Assembly: GCA_031081585.1 (NCBI GenBank)
Contig: JAVHLY010000026.1
Coordinates: forward strand, 1-43,564
Reading direction: 5' to 3'
Source: Armatimonadota bacterium
GTDB taxonomy: Bacteria > Sysuimicrobiota > Sysuimicrobiia > Sysuimicrobiales > Humicultoraceae
Length of the DNA stretch: 43,564 nt
The notes under the pieces are model-generated. The model was not told where the DNA came from and did no database searches. It saw nothing but the letters and a program-made list of their open reading frames with translations. Made by a program: the position numbers and the translations under genes. Position 1 is the first letter of the stretch. The number at the start of each line of letters is the position of its first letter. Positions 31,919-40,250 of the stretch are shown in pieces.

Positions 31919-32808
31919 GCGGGACTGCACCGGCGGATCGCAGCCGGCACATCACCATCGCTTTCCACTCGCCCTACGACGGCACCCTGCAGCAGGCCGA
32001 TGTCCATGCGCCAGGAGCGGACTTGGGAGAGCCGCTTCCTCTCGTCCTCGCTCCGCACCCGATCGGCTGGACCGCGGCGCAAGACTACTCCGGGGGGATC
32101 GAGGGCCTGAAGCGAGGGACCCATCAAGGGTGGAGGGGCCTGGCTGACCGCTATGGCGTCCTGATCCTCCAGCCCCACGGCCACGGCCGTGTCGAGCCGC
32201 TGGCGTCCTGCGCCTTCCAGGGGCAAATCGACGACATGGCCTTCCTGATCGACGCGCTCCCCGCGCACGGTTTCCTCGTGGACCGCAGCCGTGTTTACGC
32301 TTGCGGCCTCAGCATGGGGGGCCTCGAGGCGATCGTCCTGCTGGGGCGCTACCCCGACCGCATCGCCGCCGGCTTCGCGTTCAACCCGGTCGTGGACCTG
32401 GCCGCCTGGTATGAGGACCTGCGCACGAGCCCTGTGGCTGACATCCGATCCTACCGGACCTGGGAGCGGATCGCTCGCGAAGTCGGGGGGGATCCGGACG
32501 AGGTGCCGGACGCCTATCACCGTCGCAGCGGGTTTGCCTACCTGGAGGGACTCACGCGCACTCCCCTGATGCTCTACTGGACGCGCTTCGACACCGTGGT
32601 GCCGCGGCAAACTACGCACCACGCCTTACGTCTCTACCGTGAGATCAAGTCCCGATCTGTGACGAGCCCAGTGGCGGAGTACGAGCACGCGCTGAGTCAC
32701 GGCTCCCTTCCGTCCCAGGGCGACTGGGAGGCCGGTTGGCGACTGCACGAGTATGCCGATTACGACCTGGCCCTGTGTTGGCTGCTACGCCACCGCAAGG
32801 CCCTCTGA
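31915..32808 (+). CDS. alpha/beta hydrolase (prolyl-oligopeptidase-like/dienelactone-hydrolase-like)
   Basis: A 297-residue hydrolase without a signal peptide. The nucleophile elbow is CGLSMGGLEA; the oxyanion region is LVLAPHPIGWT; the catalytic Asp and His are likely in WTRFDTVVPRQT and EHALSHGSLP. An acyl ester or peptide bond is the expected target. Translation is coupled to the NTF2-like gene by a 4-base overlap. A 47-base gap with an inverted repeat follows. Confidence 0.88.
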   Translation: MSGTAPADRSRHITIAFHSPYDGTLQQADVHAPGADLGEPLPLVLAPHPIGWTAAQDYSGGIEGLKRGTHQGWRGLADRYGVLILQPHGHGRVEPLASCAFQGQIDDMAFLIDALPAHGFLVDRSRVYACGLSMGGLEAIVLLGRYPDRIAAGFAFNPVVDLAAWYEDLRTSPVADIRSYRTWERIAREVGGDPDEVPDAYHRRSGFAYLEGLTRTPLMLYWTRFDTVVPRQTTHHALRLYREIKSRSVTSPVAEYEHALSHGSLPSQGDWEAGWRLHEYADYDLALCWLLRHRKAL

Positions 32809-32813
32809 CGACG

Positions 32814-32844
32814 TAACGGAGAGAGGGCCCTAACGGCCCCGTTA
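32814..32844 (+). repeat. inverted repeat before the IF-2B-like gene
   Basis: TAACGG (32814-32819) and CCGTTA (32839-32844) flank a second, partly overlapping pair, GGGCC/GGCCC. It lies just upstream of GGAGG, so it may attenuate or protect the downstream message inside the cluster. Confidence 0.4.
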
Positions 32845-32855
32845 TAGGAGGCACG

Positions 32856-33866
32856 ATGTTCCACTCTGTCCCCATCCCCCCCGCTGTGCGGACGGTAATC
32901 CATCGGATTGAACACGACCTGATCGGCGGGGCAGCTGACATGGCGCGTGAGGTAGCCCAGGCGCTTGCCTCGGCGGCTCGACAAAGCGACGCGAAGAGCT
33001 CCGAAGAGTTCCGAGAGGAGATGACGGCAGCCCTCGCTGCCATCATCAGGGTCACGCCCTCGATCGCACCGGTGTCCCGGGTGCTGCACCTCGTTGGGCG
33101 AGCCATTGAGGTCCAGGAGGAATCGGACCCGGCATCCCCCCGGGAGCACGCCATACAGGCTGCCTTAGACTTCATCGGCTGGCTCGAGGAGGCGCTGGAG
33201 CGGGTTGCCGCGACTGGTGCCGCTCTGCTCGCGGATGGGGACGTCATCTTCACCTACAGCATCAGCTCCACGGTTTTCCGGATGATCGAGCGGGCGCGTA
33301 GTGAGGGGAAACGGGTGCGGTTGGTCACTACTGAGTCGCGACCGGGAAACGAAGGGCTGACGACGATTCCACGGATGGCTGCCCTGGGGGTCCCGGTGAC
33401 CATCGGGATCGACGCAGCCATGGGGCAGTTGATGCGGAGCTGTACCTCGGCCGTGGTGGGTGCGGACACGGTGACTGCGGGAGGCAGCGCCCTGTGCAAG
33501 GTGGGATCCTTCCCCGCGGCGCTCGTGGCCCATCGCTACGGGATCCCTTTCCGTGTCGCTGCGGACACGTCCAAATTCGACCCCACCACCCGCTGGGGGG
33601 AGCCCCTGCAAATCCGGGAAATGCCGGCCTCGGACATTCTCAGGGCGCCGCCCCCGGAGATCCGTGAACCTCTCGATCGCCAGGTGACCGTGCGCAATCC
33701 GGTCTTCGAGGTGGTCCCGGCATCGTTGATCACGGAGATCATCACCGAGGCCGGCATTATCCATCCCGGGGCAGCCGCCGCGCTCATGCAGGGCCTGCCT
33801 CAGAGCGGTCTCATCGCGACCTTGCGCGGTCAGCACCCTCAATTCGGTCAAGGGACAACCCCATGA
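32856..33866 (+). CDS. IF-2B/MtnA/R15P-isomerase superfamily protein
   Basis: A 336-residue protein with a helical N-terminal part (1-120) and the Rossmann-like core of the eIF-2B alpha group: IFTYSISSTVFRMI (131-144), VTTESRPGNEG (157-167) and GADTVTAGGSALCKVGSF (202-219). The metabolic members ribose-1,5-bisphosphate isomerase and MtnA need a catalytic Cys where Ser135 stands here. The conserved Asp204 is kept. It is therefore not simply one of those isomerases. In a sugar-catabolic cluster beside a kinase it may handle another phosphorylated sugar. ATG at 32856 follows AGGAGG. Confidence 0.85.
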   Translation: MFHSVPIPPAVRTVIHRIEHDLIGGAADMAREVAQALASAARQSDAKSSEEFREEMTAALAAIIRVTPSIAPVSRVLHLVGRAIEVQEESDPASPREHAIQAALDFIGWLEEALERVAATGAALLADGDVIFTYSISSTVFRMIERARSEGKRVRLVTTESRPGNEGLTTIPRMAALGVPVTIGIDAAMGQLMRSCTSAVVGADTVTAGGSALCKVGSFPAALVAHRYGIPFRVAADTSKFDPTTRWGEPLQIREMPASDILRAPPPEIREPLDRQVTVRNPVFEVVPASLITEIITEAGIIHPGAAAALMQGLPQSGLIATLRGQHPQFGQGTTP

Positions 33867-33928
33867 CCGTTGCCGTAGCTGTGCCGAGTGCCGCCACGCT
33901 CCATGAACCCGTTTGAGGAGGTATGGTC

Positions 33929-34765
33929 ATGATCTGGTTCCAAGAGGTCTTCGCTGTCACCCGGCCCATCATCGGCATGGTCCACCTGCCGGCGCTCCCG
34001 GGGACCCCCCTCTTCAGTGGGTCGACGGAGCTCCGAACGCTCGTCCGCGGGGTCCGGGCTGACCTGGATGCCCTCCAGGAAGGAGGGGTGGATGGCGTCC
34101 TCTTCTGCAACGAGAACGATCGGCCGTACACGCTGACCGTCGGCCCGGAGGTCGTCGCGAGCATGACGCGCATCGTTACGGACCTCCTGCCCTACGTACG
34201 AGTGCCGTTCGGCGTGGACGTCCTCTGGGATCCGCTCGCCGCGCTAGCCGTGGCCAAAGCTACGGGAGCGCAGTTCGTCCGAGGCGTCTTTACGGGCGCC
34301 TATGCTGGCGACTTCGGCATCTGGAATACCGATCCGGGCCGGGTCTGGCGCTACCGCGCCTCCATCGGCGCGGCCAACGTCAAGCTGTTCTACAACATCA
34401 ATGCTGAATTCGCCGCCCCTCTGGCGCCGCGTCCCATCGAGGCGGTGGCACGCTCGGCAGTTATGAGCGCGATGGCTGAGGCCCTCTGCGTGTCGGGGTC
34501 GATGACGGGGGAGGAGGTGGCCAATGAGCTTCTGGAACGGGTGAAGGCTGCCGCCGGGGAAGTCCCGGTGCTGGCCAACACAGGAGTGACCGTCGAGAAC
34601 GTGAGTCGCAAGCTCGCCGTGGCAGACGGCGCCATCGTGGGCACCGGCTTCAAGGTGGACGGGGTGACCTGGAATCGCGTGGACCCTCGGCGTGTGGAGG
34701 CGCTGATGCGGGTCGTGCGTGCTCTCCGGCAGAATGAACCGGAGGCGGGAATCGTTCGGGAGTAG
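33929..34765 (+). CDS. BtpA/SgcQ-family protein
   Basis: A 278-residue TIM-barrel protein of the BtpA family, beginning RPIIGMVHLPALPGTPLF, with GGVDGVLFCNENDRPY and FGVDVLWDPLAALAVAKATG in the middle and PVLANTGVTVENV and ADGAIVGTGFKVDGVTWN at the end. The family includes photosystem I biogenesis factor BtpA and the enterobacterial sugar-cluster protein SgcQ; an aldolase-like role in sugar breakdown fits this context. ATG at 33929 is preferred because it lies 7 bases from AGGAGG; the ATG at 33923 is too close. The gene is followed by permease genes. Confidence 0.9.
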   Translation: MIWFQEVFAVTRPIIGMVHLPALPGTPLFSGSTELRTLVRGVRADLDALQEGGVDGVLFCNENDRPYTLTVGPEVVASMTRIVTDLLPYVRVPFGVDVLWDPLAALAVAKATGAQFVRGVFTGAYAGDFGIWNTDPGRVWRYRASIGAANVKLFYNINAEFAAPLAPRPIEAVARSAVMSAMAEALCVSGSMTGEEVANELLERVKAAAGEVPVLANTGVTVENVSRKLAVADGAIVGTGFKVDGVTWNRVDPRRVEALMRVVRALRQNEPEAGIVRE

Positions 34766-34779
34766 AGGAGTCAGCCTTC

Positions 34780-35724
34780 GTGTTCGCCTACCTGCTGCGC
34801 CGCCTGGCGGCCCTCGTGCCGGTCATGCTGATCGTGGCGACGGTCGGTTTCGTCATCGTCCGGCTGGCGCCGGGGGACCCGGCCGTGGTAATGTTGGGGC
34901 CTGATGCCTCACCGGACCGCGTAGCGGAGCTGCGGCGCGACCTGGGGCTGCAGGAGCCCGTGCCGGTCCAGTTGCTGCGGTGGTACCAGCGGGTCCTCCG
35001 AGCCGATTTCGGCCGCTCCGTCTTCGAGGGGGACCCCGTCACCCAGGTCATTCGCAATCGCCTGGAGCCGACGGTGCTGCTGACGCTGCTGGCGATGGTG
35101 GTAGCCATGGCCATCGGCGTTCCAGCAGGAGTGGCCTCGGCCGTGCGCCGGAACAGCCTCGTCGACCAGCTGCTGATGGGCGTAGCGCTGCTCGGCGTCT
35201 CTATGCCGAGCTTCTGGCTGGGTCTCAACCTGATCCTGGTCTTCTCCCTGGCGCTGGGCCTGTTCCCGGTCTCAGGATACGTGCCGCTCCACGAGAACTG
35301 GACAGCCGCCCTGCGGTCGCTGGTCCTGCCGGCGCTGACGTTGGGAGTCGGCGCGTCCGGGTTGATCGCCCGCATGACCCGGTCGGCCATGCTGGAGGTC
35401 CTGCATCAGGACTACGTCCGAACGGCCCTGGCGAAGGGCGTCCCCGGGCGCCGCGTGCTGGTCCGGCACGCCCTCCGGAACGCCCTGATCCCCGTCGTCA
35501 CGGTCATCGGGCTTTCCATGGGGACCTTGCTCGCCGGGGCGGTCACCGTTGAGACCGTCTTCGCGATCCCCGGCGTAGGCCTCCTGGTGATCTCCTCCGT
35601 ACTGCGCCGCGACTTGCCTGTCATCCAGGGAGTCCTGCTCTTCGCCGCGACTGTCTACGTCCTCGTGAACCTCCTGGTGGACTTGATCTACGTCTACCTG
35701 GATCCTCGCATCACCTACGTATGA
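34780..35724 (+). CDS. ABC transporter permease, DppB type
   Basis: A 314-residue six-helix inner-membrane permease. It starts at a GTG and opens FAYLLRRLAALVPVMLIVAT, then VRLAPGDPAVVMLGPDAS, the family hallmark. The cytoplasmic loop QDYVRTALAKGVPGRRVLVR is the DppB-type EAA region. Its stop overlaps the DppC ATG. It works with the family 5 binding protein at 29878. Confidence 0.95.
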   Translation: MFAYLLRRLAALVPVMLIVATVGFVIVRLAPGDPAVVMLGPDASPDRVAELRRDLGLQEPVPVQLLRWYQRVLRADFGRSVFEGDPVTQVIRNRLEPTVLLTLLAMVVAMAIGVPAGVASAVRRNSLVDQLLMGVALLGVSMPSFWLGLNLILVFSLALGLFPVSGYVPLHENWTAALRSLVLPALTLGVGASGLIARMTRSAMLEVLHQDYVRTALAKGVPGRRVLVRHALRNALIPVVTVIGLSMGTLLAGAVTVETVFAIPGVGLLVISSVLRRDLPVIQGVLLFAATVYVLVNLLVDLIYVYLDPRITYV

Positions 35725-36644
35725 GCGTGACGGAGCAGCGCTTGACCGTTGACGAGCGTCCCCTTTCCCCTGTCTGGGGCCGGTGGGAGTCACTCCGCAC
35801 ACTGGTCCGGGTGGGTCAGCGGAATGTCTCGATGGCGATCGGCGGGACGATCGTCAGCGCCGTTGCCCTGGCGGCGCTCCTTGCGCCGGTGATCGCCCCG
35901 CACGATCCGGCGACCCTCGACGTGCTCGGCCGATTGAGTCCTCCGACATGGGCCCACCCCTTCGGGACCGATAACCTCGGCCGGGACATCTTCAGCCGCG
36001 TCCTCTTCGGGGCTCGCCTCTCCCTGCTGATCGGCGGGCTGGTGGTGGGCACCTCGGGTGCACTGGGGACCCTCATCGGGATGCTCGCTGGCTTCCACCC
36101 GCGGTTGGACCGCATCCTGATGCGGGTGGTGGATGGCCTCATGGCCTTCCCCGGGATCCTGTTGGCGATCGCACTCATGGCCGCGACGGGGCAGCGTCTG
36201 GAGAACGTGGTCATTGCCCTGGCCGCCATCTTCACGCCGCGGATGGCGAGGGTCGTCCGCGCAGTCGTGCTGAGCCTGCGCGAGATGGAATACGTTCAGG
36301 CGGGCCGGGCCCTGGGCGCCACCGACTGGCGGATCATTCGCGTGCATGTCTTGCCCAACGCGCGCGGACCGATGATTGTCCAGGGAACCTTCATCTTTGC
36401 TGAATCGGTCCTGGCTGAGGCGGCCCTGGACTTCCTGGGCGCGGGCCTCCCGCCCGATGTCCCTACCTGGGGCACGATTATCGCTGCGGGGCGGATGTTC
36501 TTGCAGCGGGCGCCATGGATCACCATCTTCCCTGGCGTGGCCATCATGCTGACGGTCCTGGGATTGAACCTGCTTGGGGACGGTCTGCGCGACCTCGCCG
36601 ATCCGCACCTGCGGGGACAGACACGAACTGGTGGCGCAGGATGA
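35721..36644 (+). CDS. ABC transporter permease, DppC type
   Basis: A 307-residue permease with an N-terminal cytoplasmic arm, then helices. The hallmark HPFGTDNLGRDIFSRVLFGA sits in the first third. The EAA loop is EMEYVQAGRALGATDWRIIR and LDFLGAGLPPDVPTWG is near the C terminus. It is coupled to DppB by ATGA, and its own stop overlaps the kinase ATG. No DppD/DppF ATPase follows, which is unusual for this transporter class. Confidence 0.95.
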   Translation: MSVTEQRLTVDERPLSPVWGRWESLRTLVRVGQRNVSMAIGGTIVSAVALAALLAPVIAPHDPATLDVLGRLSPPTWAHPFGTDNLGRDIFSRVLFGARLSLLIGGLVVGTSGALGTLIGMLAGFHPRLDRILMRVVDGLMAFPGILLAIALMAATGQRLENVVIALAAIFTPRMARVVRAVVLSLREMEYVQAGRALGATDWRIIRVHVLPNARGPMIVQGTFIFAESVLAEAALDFLGAGLPPDVPTWGTIIAAGRMFLQRAPWITIFPGVAIMLTVLGLNLLGDGLRDLADPHLRGQTRTGGAG

Positions 36645-38188
36645 AGCCGGGACCCTACGTGGCGGCCATCGACCTGGGGACGACGAGAATCAAGGTCGGT
36701 ATCTTCGACCTGGCCGGATCACTGCTGGCCTCGACCTCCCGGGAACAGAGCTTGCTCTTCCCGGCGGCAGGCCGTGTCGAGCAGGACCCTCATCGCACCT
36801 GGGCATTGCAGTGTGAGGCATTGCGCGAGGCCCTGGCCCGGGCCGAGGTGGCCCCCGAGGGGGTCGAGGCGGTCACGCTCTCGGTTCAGCGGGGAACGGT
36901 GATCGCGCTTGACGGGAGCGGGGAGCCGCTGACGAACCACATCGTCTGGATGGACCAGCGGGGCGTCGCCCGACTGGAAGAAGCCCGCCGGGCGGTCGGC
37001 CCAGAGCGCTATTACGACACCGCCGGGCACCCCCTGGTCCCCTACACCGGGCTTTCGAAAGTCCTGTGGCTGCAGCGCGACGCGCCCGATCTCTTCTCAC
37101 GCTCCCGGGTGGTTGGGCCGCCCCAGACGCTCTACCTTCGGTGGCTCGGCGCCGACGAGCTCCTCTGTGACACCTCGGTGGCCACGTTCTTCGGCCCGTT
37201 CGACATCCGTCGGATGGACTGGAGCGACGACCTGCTCGCGGCCCTCGCCCTTCCCCGGGAGAAACTGCCGCGGATAACGCCGTCGGTCACCGTTGCCGGC
37301 GCCGTCTCGCAGCGAGCAGCGGAGGCGTGCGGGCTGCGGGTGGGGACGCGGGTGATAGCGGGCGGCGGCGACGGGCAGTGTGCAGGTGCAGGCAGCGGTG
37401 TGACCGTTCCCGGCCGGGTGATGGTGAACATCGGCACGGCGGCGGGAGTTCAGGTCTTTCTTGCCGAACCGCGTCTCGATCCTCGACGGGTGCTGAACTG
37501 TGGCGCGCACGTGGTGACGGGGGCCTGGGAGATGGAGGGACACACCCAGGCCTCGGGAGCCGTCTTCCGGTGGGTTCGGGATGAATTGGCCCGTGATCAG
37601 GCACAGCACGCGCAAGGGATCGAGTCCGCCTATGACCGCTTGGCCCAAGAGGCCGCGGCGGTCCCGCCCGGGGCCGAAGGTTTGCTGGTGCTTCCCACCT
37701 TCAACGGCGTCAGTGCCCCGTTCATCCGTCCCGAGTTTCGGGGCGCCATCCTGGGCCTGGGGCTGGCACACACGCGGGCGCACATCATCCGAGCGGTCCT
37801 CGAGGGAATCAGCCTGGAGATCCGCTGGATGCTGGAGGCGGTCCGGGAGGCGGGGGGTGAGGTCAGCGAAGTGCGGCTGGTCGGCGGTGGCTCCCTCTCG
37901 CCGGTCTGGAACCAGATTCACGCCGATGTCCTGGGCCTCCCTGTCACGACTCTCGATGTGGCCGACGCCGCAGTGACGGGAGCCGCCATTTGCGCCGCCG
38001 TCTCCATGGGGGCCTACCGGGACTTTCACGCGGCGGCAGAGGTCTTCGCCCGCCCGCGGGAACGCTTTGAGCCGACTCAGCGCCATGCCGCCTTCTATGA
38101 AGACCTCTATGGAGCATACCGCCACCTCGTTGAGATCCTTGACCAGGGCGGGATCTTCCAACGATTGGGGAGGGTAAAGCCAAGATGA
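36641..38188 (+). CDS. FGGY-family carbohydrate kinase
   Basis: A 515-residue sugar kinase (xylulokinase/gluconokinase/glycerokinase superfamily). The N-terminal ATPase motif is AAIDLGTTRIKVGIFD, the substrate-side segment is NHIVWMDQRG, the catalytic Asp is in AGGGDGQCAGAGSG and the C-terminal motif is LVGGGSLSPVWNQIHADVLG. Exact sugar specificity cannot be read. Its product is the likely ligand of the DeoR regulator. The ATG at 36641 overlaps the permease stop, and its stop overlaps the SDR start. Confidence 0.93.
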   Translation: MKPGPYVAAIDLGTTRIKVGIFDLAGSLLASTSREQSLLFPAAGRVEQDPHRTWALQCEALREALARAEVAPEGVEAVTLSVQRGTVIALDGSGEPLTNHIVWMDQRGVARLEEARRAVGPERYYDTAGHPLVPYTGLSKVLWLQRDAPDLFSRSRVVGPPQTLYLRWLGADELLCDTSVATFFGPFDIRRMDWSDDLLAALALPREKLPRITPSVTVAGAVSQRAAEACGLRVGTRVIAGGGDGQCAGAGSGVTVPGRVMVNIGTAAGVQVFLAEPRLDPRRVLNCGAHVVTGAWEMEGHTQASGAVFRWVRDELARDQAQHAQGIESAYDRLAQEAAAVPPGAEGLLVLPTFNGVSAPFIRPEFRGAILGLGLAHTRAHIIRAVLEGISLEIRWMLEAVREAGGEVSEVRLVGGGSLSPVWNQIHADVLGLPVTTLDVADAAVTGAAICAAVSMGAYRDFHAAAEVFARPRERFEPTQRHAAFYEDLYGAYRHLVEILDQGGIFQRLGRVKPR

Positions 38189-38967
38189 TCGCGCCAATGT
38201 TGGATGGGCGCGCCATCCTGCTGACGGGGGCGACGGGAGGCATCGGTCGTCGTCTCGCCATTGGTCTGGCCGAAGCCGGGGCGGACCTGGCTCTGCACTA
38301 TCGGAGCCGACCCGAAGAGGCCGGGGCGCTGGCAGCACGCATCCGGGCGCTGGGACGCGAAGCGGTGCTACTGCAAGGCGACCTAGCCGATCCGGCGCAG
38401 GCGCGGGTTGTGGTGGACGGTACCGTGGCACACTTCGGGCGGTGCGACGTGCTGGTGAACAACGCCGGCGGGGCATGGCGCAGACCTTTCGTTGAGGTCA
38501 CCCCCGAGCTCTGGCGGCGAACTTTTGCCGCCAACGTGGACACGGCGTTCCATTGCACCAGCGCTGTGGTTCCCCATATGGTACGGGCGGGAGGCGGGAA
38601 GATCGTGAACGTCGGCTCGATTGTGGCTGACCTGGCGACCTCCGTCCTGGTGCCCTACTGCTCTGCCAAGGCGGCGCTGCACATGTTCACGAAGGCGACT
38701 GCGGTCGCCCTCGCTCCGCACAGGATTACCGTGAACGCCGTCGCACCAGGCGTGGTGCTCACGGAGCGGATGCAGGTTCGGCTGGAGAACCCCCGCAACC
38801 GGGAAAGGGTCCTGACCCGGACACCTACCGGAAGTCTTGTCCGCCCTGAGGATCTGGTGGGTGTGGTGGTCTTCCTCGCCTCGTCACTCTCCGACCACCT
38901 CACCGGCCAGATCCTCACTGTAGACCACGGCTACTCCATCGCCGGGCTGGAATGGGAGCCCGAGTGA
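38185..38967 (+). CDS. short-chain dehydrogenase/reductase
   Basis: A 260-residue SDR. The cofactor motif is TGATGGIG (14-21), followed by NNAG (92-95) and the catalytic Ser145-Tyr158-Lys162 triad in NVGSIVADL and YCSAKAAL. HYRSRPEE after the second strand, with Arg residues, suggests NADP preference. It would oxidise a sugar or alcohol in the pathway, consistent with the adjacent kinase. ATG overlaps the kinase TGA (ATGA). Confidence 0.93.
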   Translation: MIAPMLDGRAILLTGATGGIGRRLAIGLAEAGADLALHYRSRPEEAGALAARIRALGREAVLLQGDLADPAQARVVVDGTVAHFGRCDVLVNNAGGAWRRPFVEVTPELWRRTFAANVDTAFHCTSAVVPHMVRAGGGKIVNVGSIVADLATSVLVPYCSAKAALHMFTKATAVALAPHRITVNAVAPGVVLTERMQVRLENPRNRERVLTRTPTGSLVRPEDLVGVVVFLASSLSDHLTGQILTVDHGYSIAGLEWEPE

Positions 38968-39003
38968 GGCGGCGGGAAGGCGCCAGGCAAGAGGACATCA
39001 GCC

Positions 39004-40074
39004 GTGATCGACCAGCGCTGGAGGCGAACGGCAGAAGTCCTGGTTAACTACTCCGCGGAGGTCCGGCCGGGGGATCGGGTCCTGATCGTCATGGTCGAGC
39101 CGGAGACCTTTCCCCTGGCGGTTGCGGTCTATGAGGCTGTGATCCGCTCGGGGGGGCTGCCCCACGTGCAGTTTGGCTCCGCGTACCTGGAACGGGCTCT
39201 GATGCAGTACGGCAATGAGATCCAGGTGAACTGGGTGCCCGAACCTGAGCTCGACGAGATCCGTTGGGCCGACGCGTACATCGGGTTGCGCGGTGCGCGC
39301 AGCCCCCACGAGTTCGCGGGAGTCCCAGCGGATGTCCTCGCAGCACACCGGCGTGCCATGGGGATAGTGTCCCGGGCCCGGAACGAGGGGACGCGGTGGG
39401 TGCTAATGCGAGTCCCAACGGAGGCCTTGGCCCAGCAGGCCGGCATGCCCCTGGACGAGATGATGGCGTTCTTTTTCCGGGCAACCCTGCGCGATTGGGC
39501 GGAAGAGGCTCGTACCTACGAGCAAATCCGCGAGCGCTTTCAGCGTGCCCGGACGGTGCGAGTCACCGGCCACGAGACCGAACTCACCTTCTCCACCGTC
39601 GGTCGGACTTACATCATCGGCGACGGCCGTCACAACATGCCTGACGGGGAGATCTACACAGCCCCGGTGGAGGACAGCGTAGAGGGCGTCATCACCTTTG
39701 AATTTCCTGGCGTCTACGGAGGGGTGCGGATCCCCGACATCCGCCTGGTCTTCGAGCGCGGGCAGGTGGTTTCCGCCACCGCGTCCGCCAACGCCGACCT
39801 CCTGTGCCGCATCCTTGACACCGACGTGGGAGCCAGACGCGTCGGTGAGTTCGGCGTTGGAGTGAACTTTGGCATCGACCGCTTCATTGGTGACGTGCTC
39901 TTCGATGAGAAAATGGGGGGCACAGTTCATCTGGCGTTGGGCCGCGCCTACGCGGAGTGCGGTGGTACCAACGACTCGGCAATCCACTGGGATGTGGTGA
40001 AGGACTTGCGGACAGGTGGGACCATCAGCCTCGACGGAGAAGAGGTCTTTAGAAACGGAAGCTTTCGATTCTAG
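39004..40074 (+). CDS. M29-family metallo-aminopeptidase
   Basis: A 356-residue aminopeptidase of the thermophilic AmpS/aminopeptidase T family. All metal and catalytic residues are visible: Glu216 (PDGEIYTAP), Glu282 (GEFGVGVN), His309 and Tyr316 (HLALGRAY), and His328 with Asp330 (IHWDVVKD). The enzyme is cytosolic. GTG at 39004 follows the SDR gene by 36 bases. It suggests the imported substrate contains an amide or peptide bond, in line with the peptide/opine-type transporter. A hairpin follows. Confidence 0.93.
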   Translation: MIDQRWRRTAEVLVNYSAEVRPGDRVLIVMVEPETFPLAVAVYEAVIRSGGLPHVQFGSAYLERALMQYGNEIQVNWVPEPELDEIRWADAYIGLRGARSPHEFAGVPADVLAAHRRAMGIVSRARNEGTRWVLMRVPTEALAQQAGMPLDEMMAFFFRATLRDWAEEARTYEQIRERFQRARTVRVTGHETELTFSTVGRTYIIGDGRHNMPDGEIYTAPVEDSVEGVITFEFPGVYGGVRIPDIRLVFERGQVVSATASANADLLCRILDTDVGARRVGEFGVGVNFGIDRFIGDVLFDEKMGGTVHLALGRAYAECGGTNDSAIHWDVVKDLRTGGTISLDGEEVFRNGSFRF

Positions 40075-40082
40075 CCGTCCGT

Positions 40083-40100
40083 GCCACCGTGACCGGTGGC
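40083..40100 (+). terminator. hairpin after the aminopeptidase gene
   Basis: GCCACCG (40083-40089) pairs with CGGTGGC (40094-40100) around TGAC. There is no T-run, so this is a probable Rho-dependent or weak terminator closing the DeoR-led cluster. Confidence 0.5.
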
Positions 40101-40250
40101 AACCCAGGCTGGAGTCTTTCGAGGAGCTCTCGGGAGCGCCGGTCCCCCTGTTCCGGTAGCGCTAAAGGGAAAGCAGGCGGCCGCCACGAACGTTGCCCCA
40201 AGTCGAGCCACGGTCTTCTCGCTGCGGCGCAACCCGGCAGGGGGTGTGGG

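Noticed and set aside
32856-33866. MtnA or ribose-1,5-bisphosphate isomerase identity
   Set aside because: The catalytic Cys of those enzymes is Ser here.
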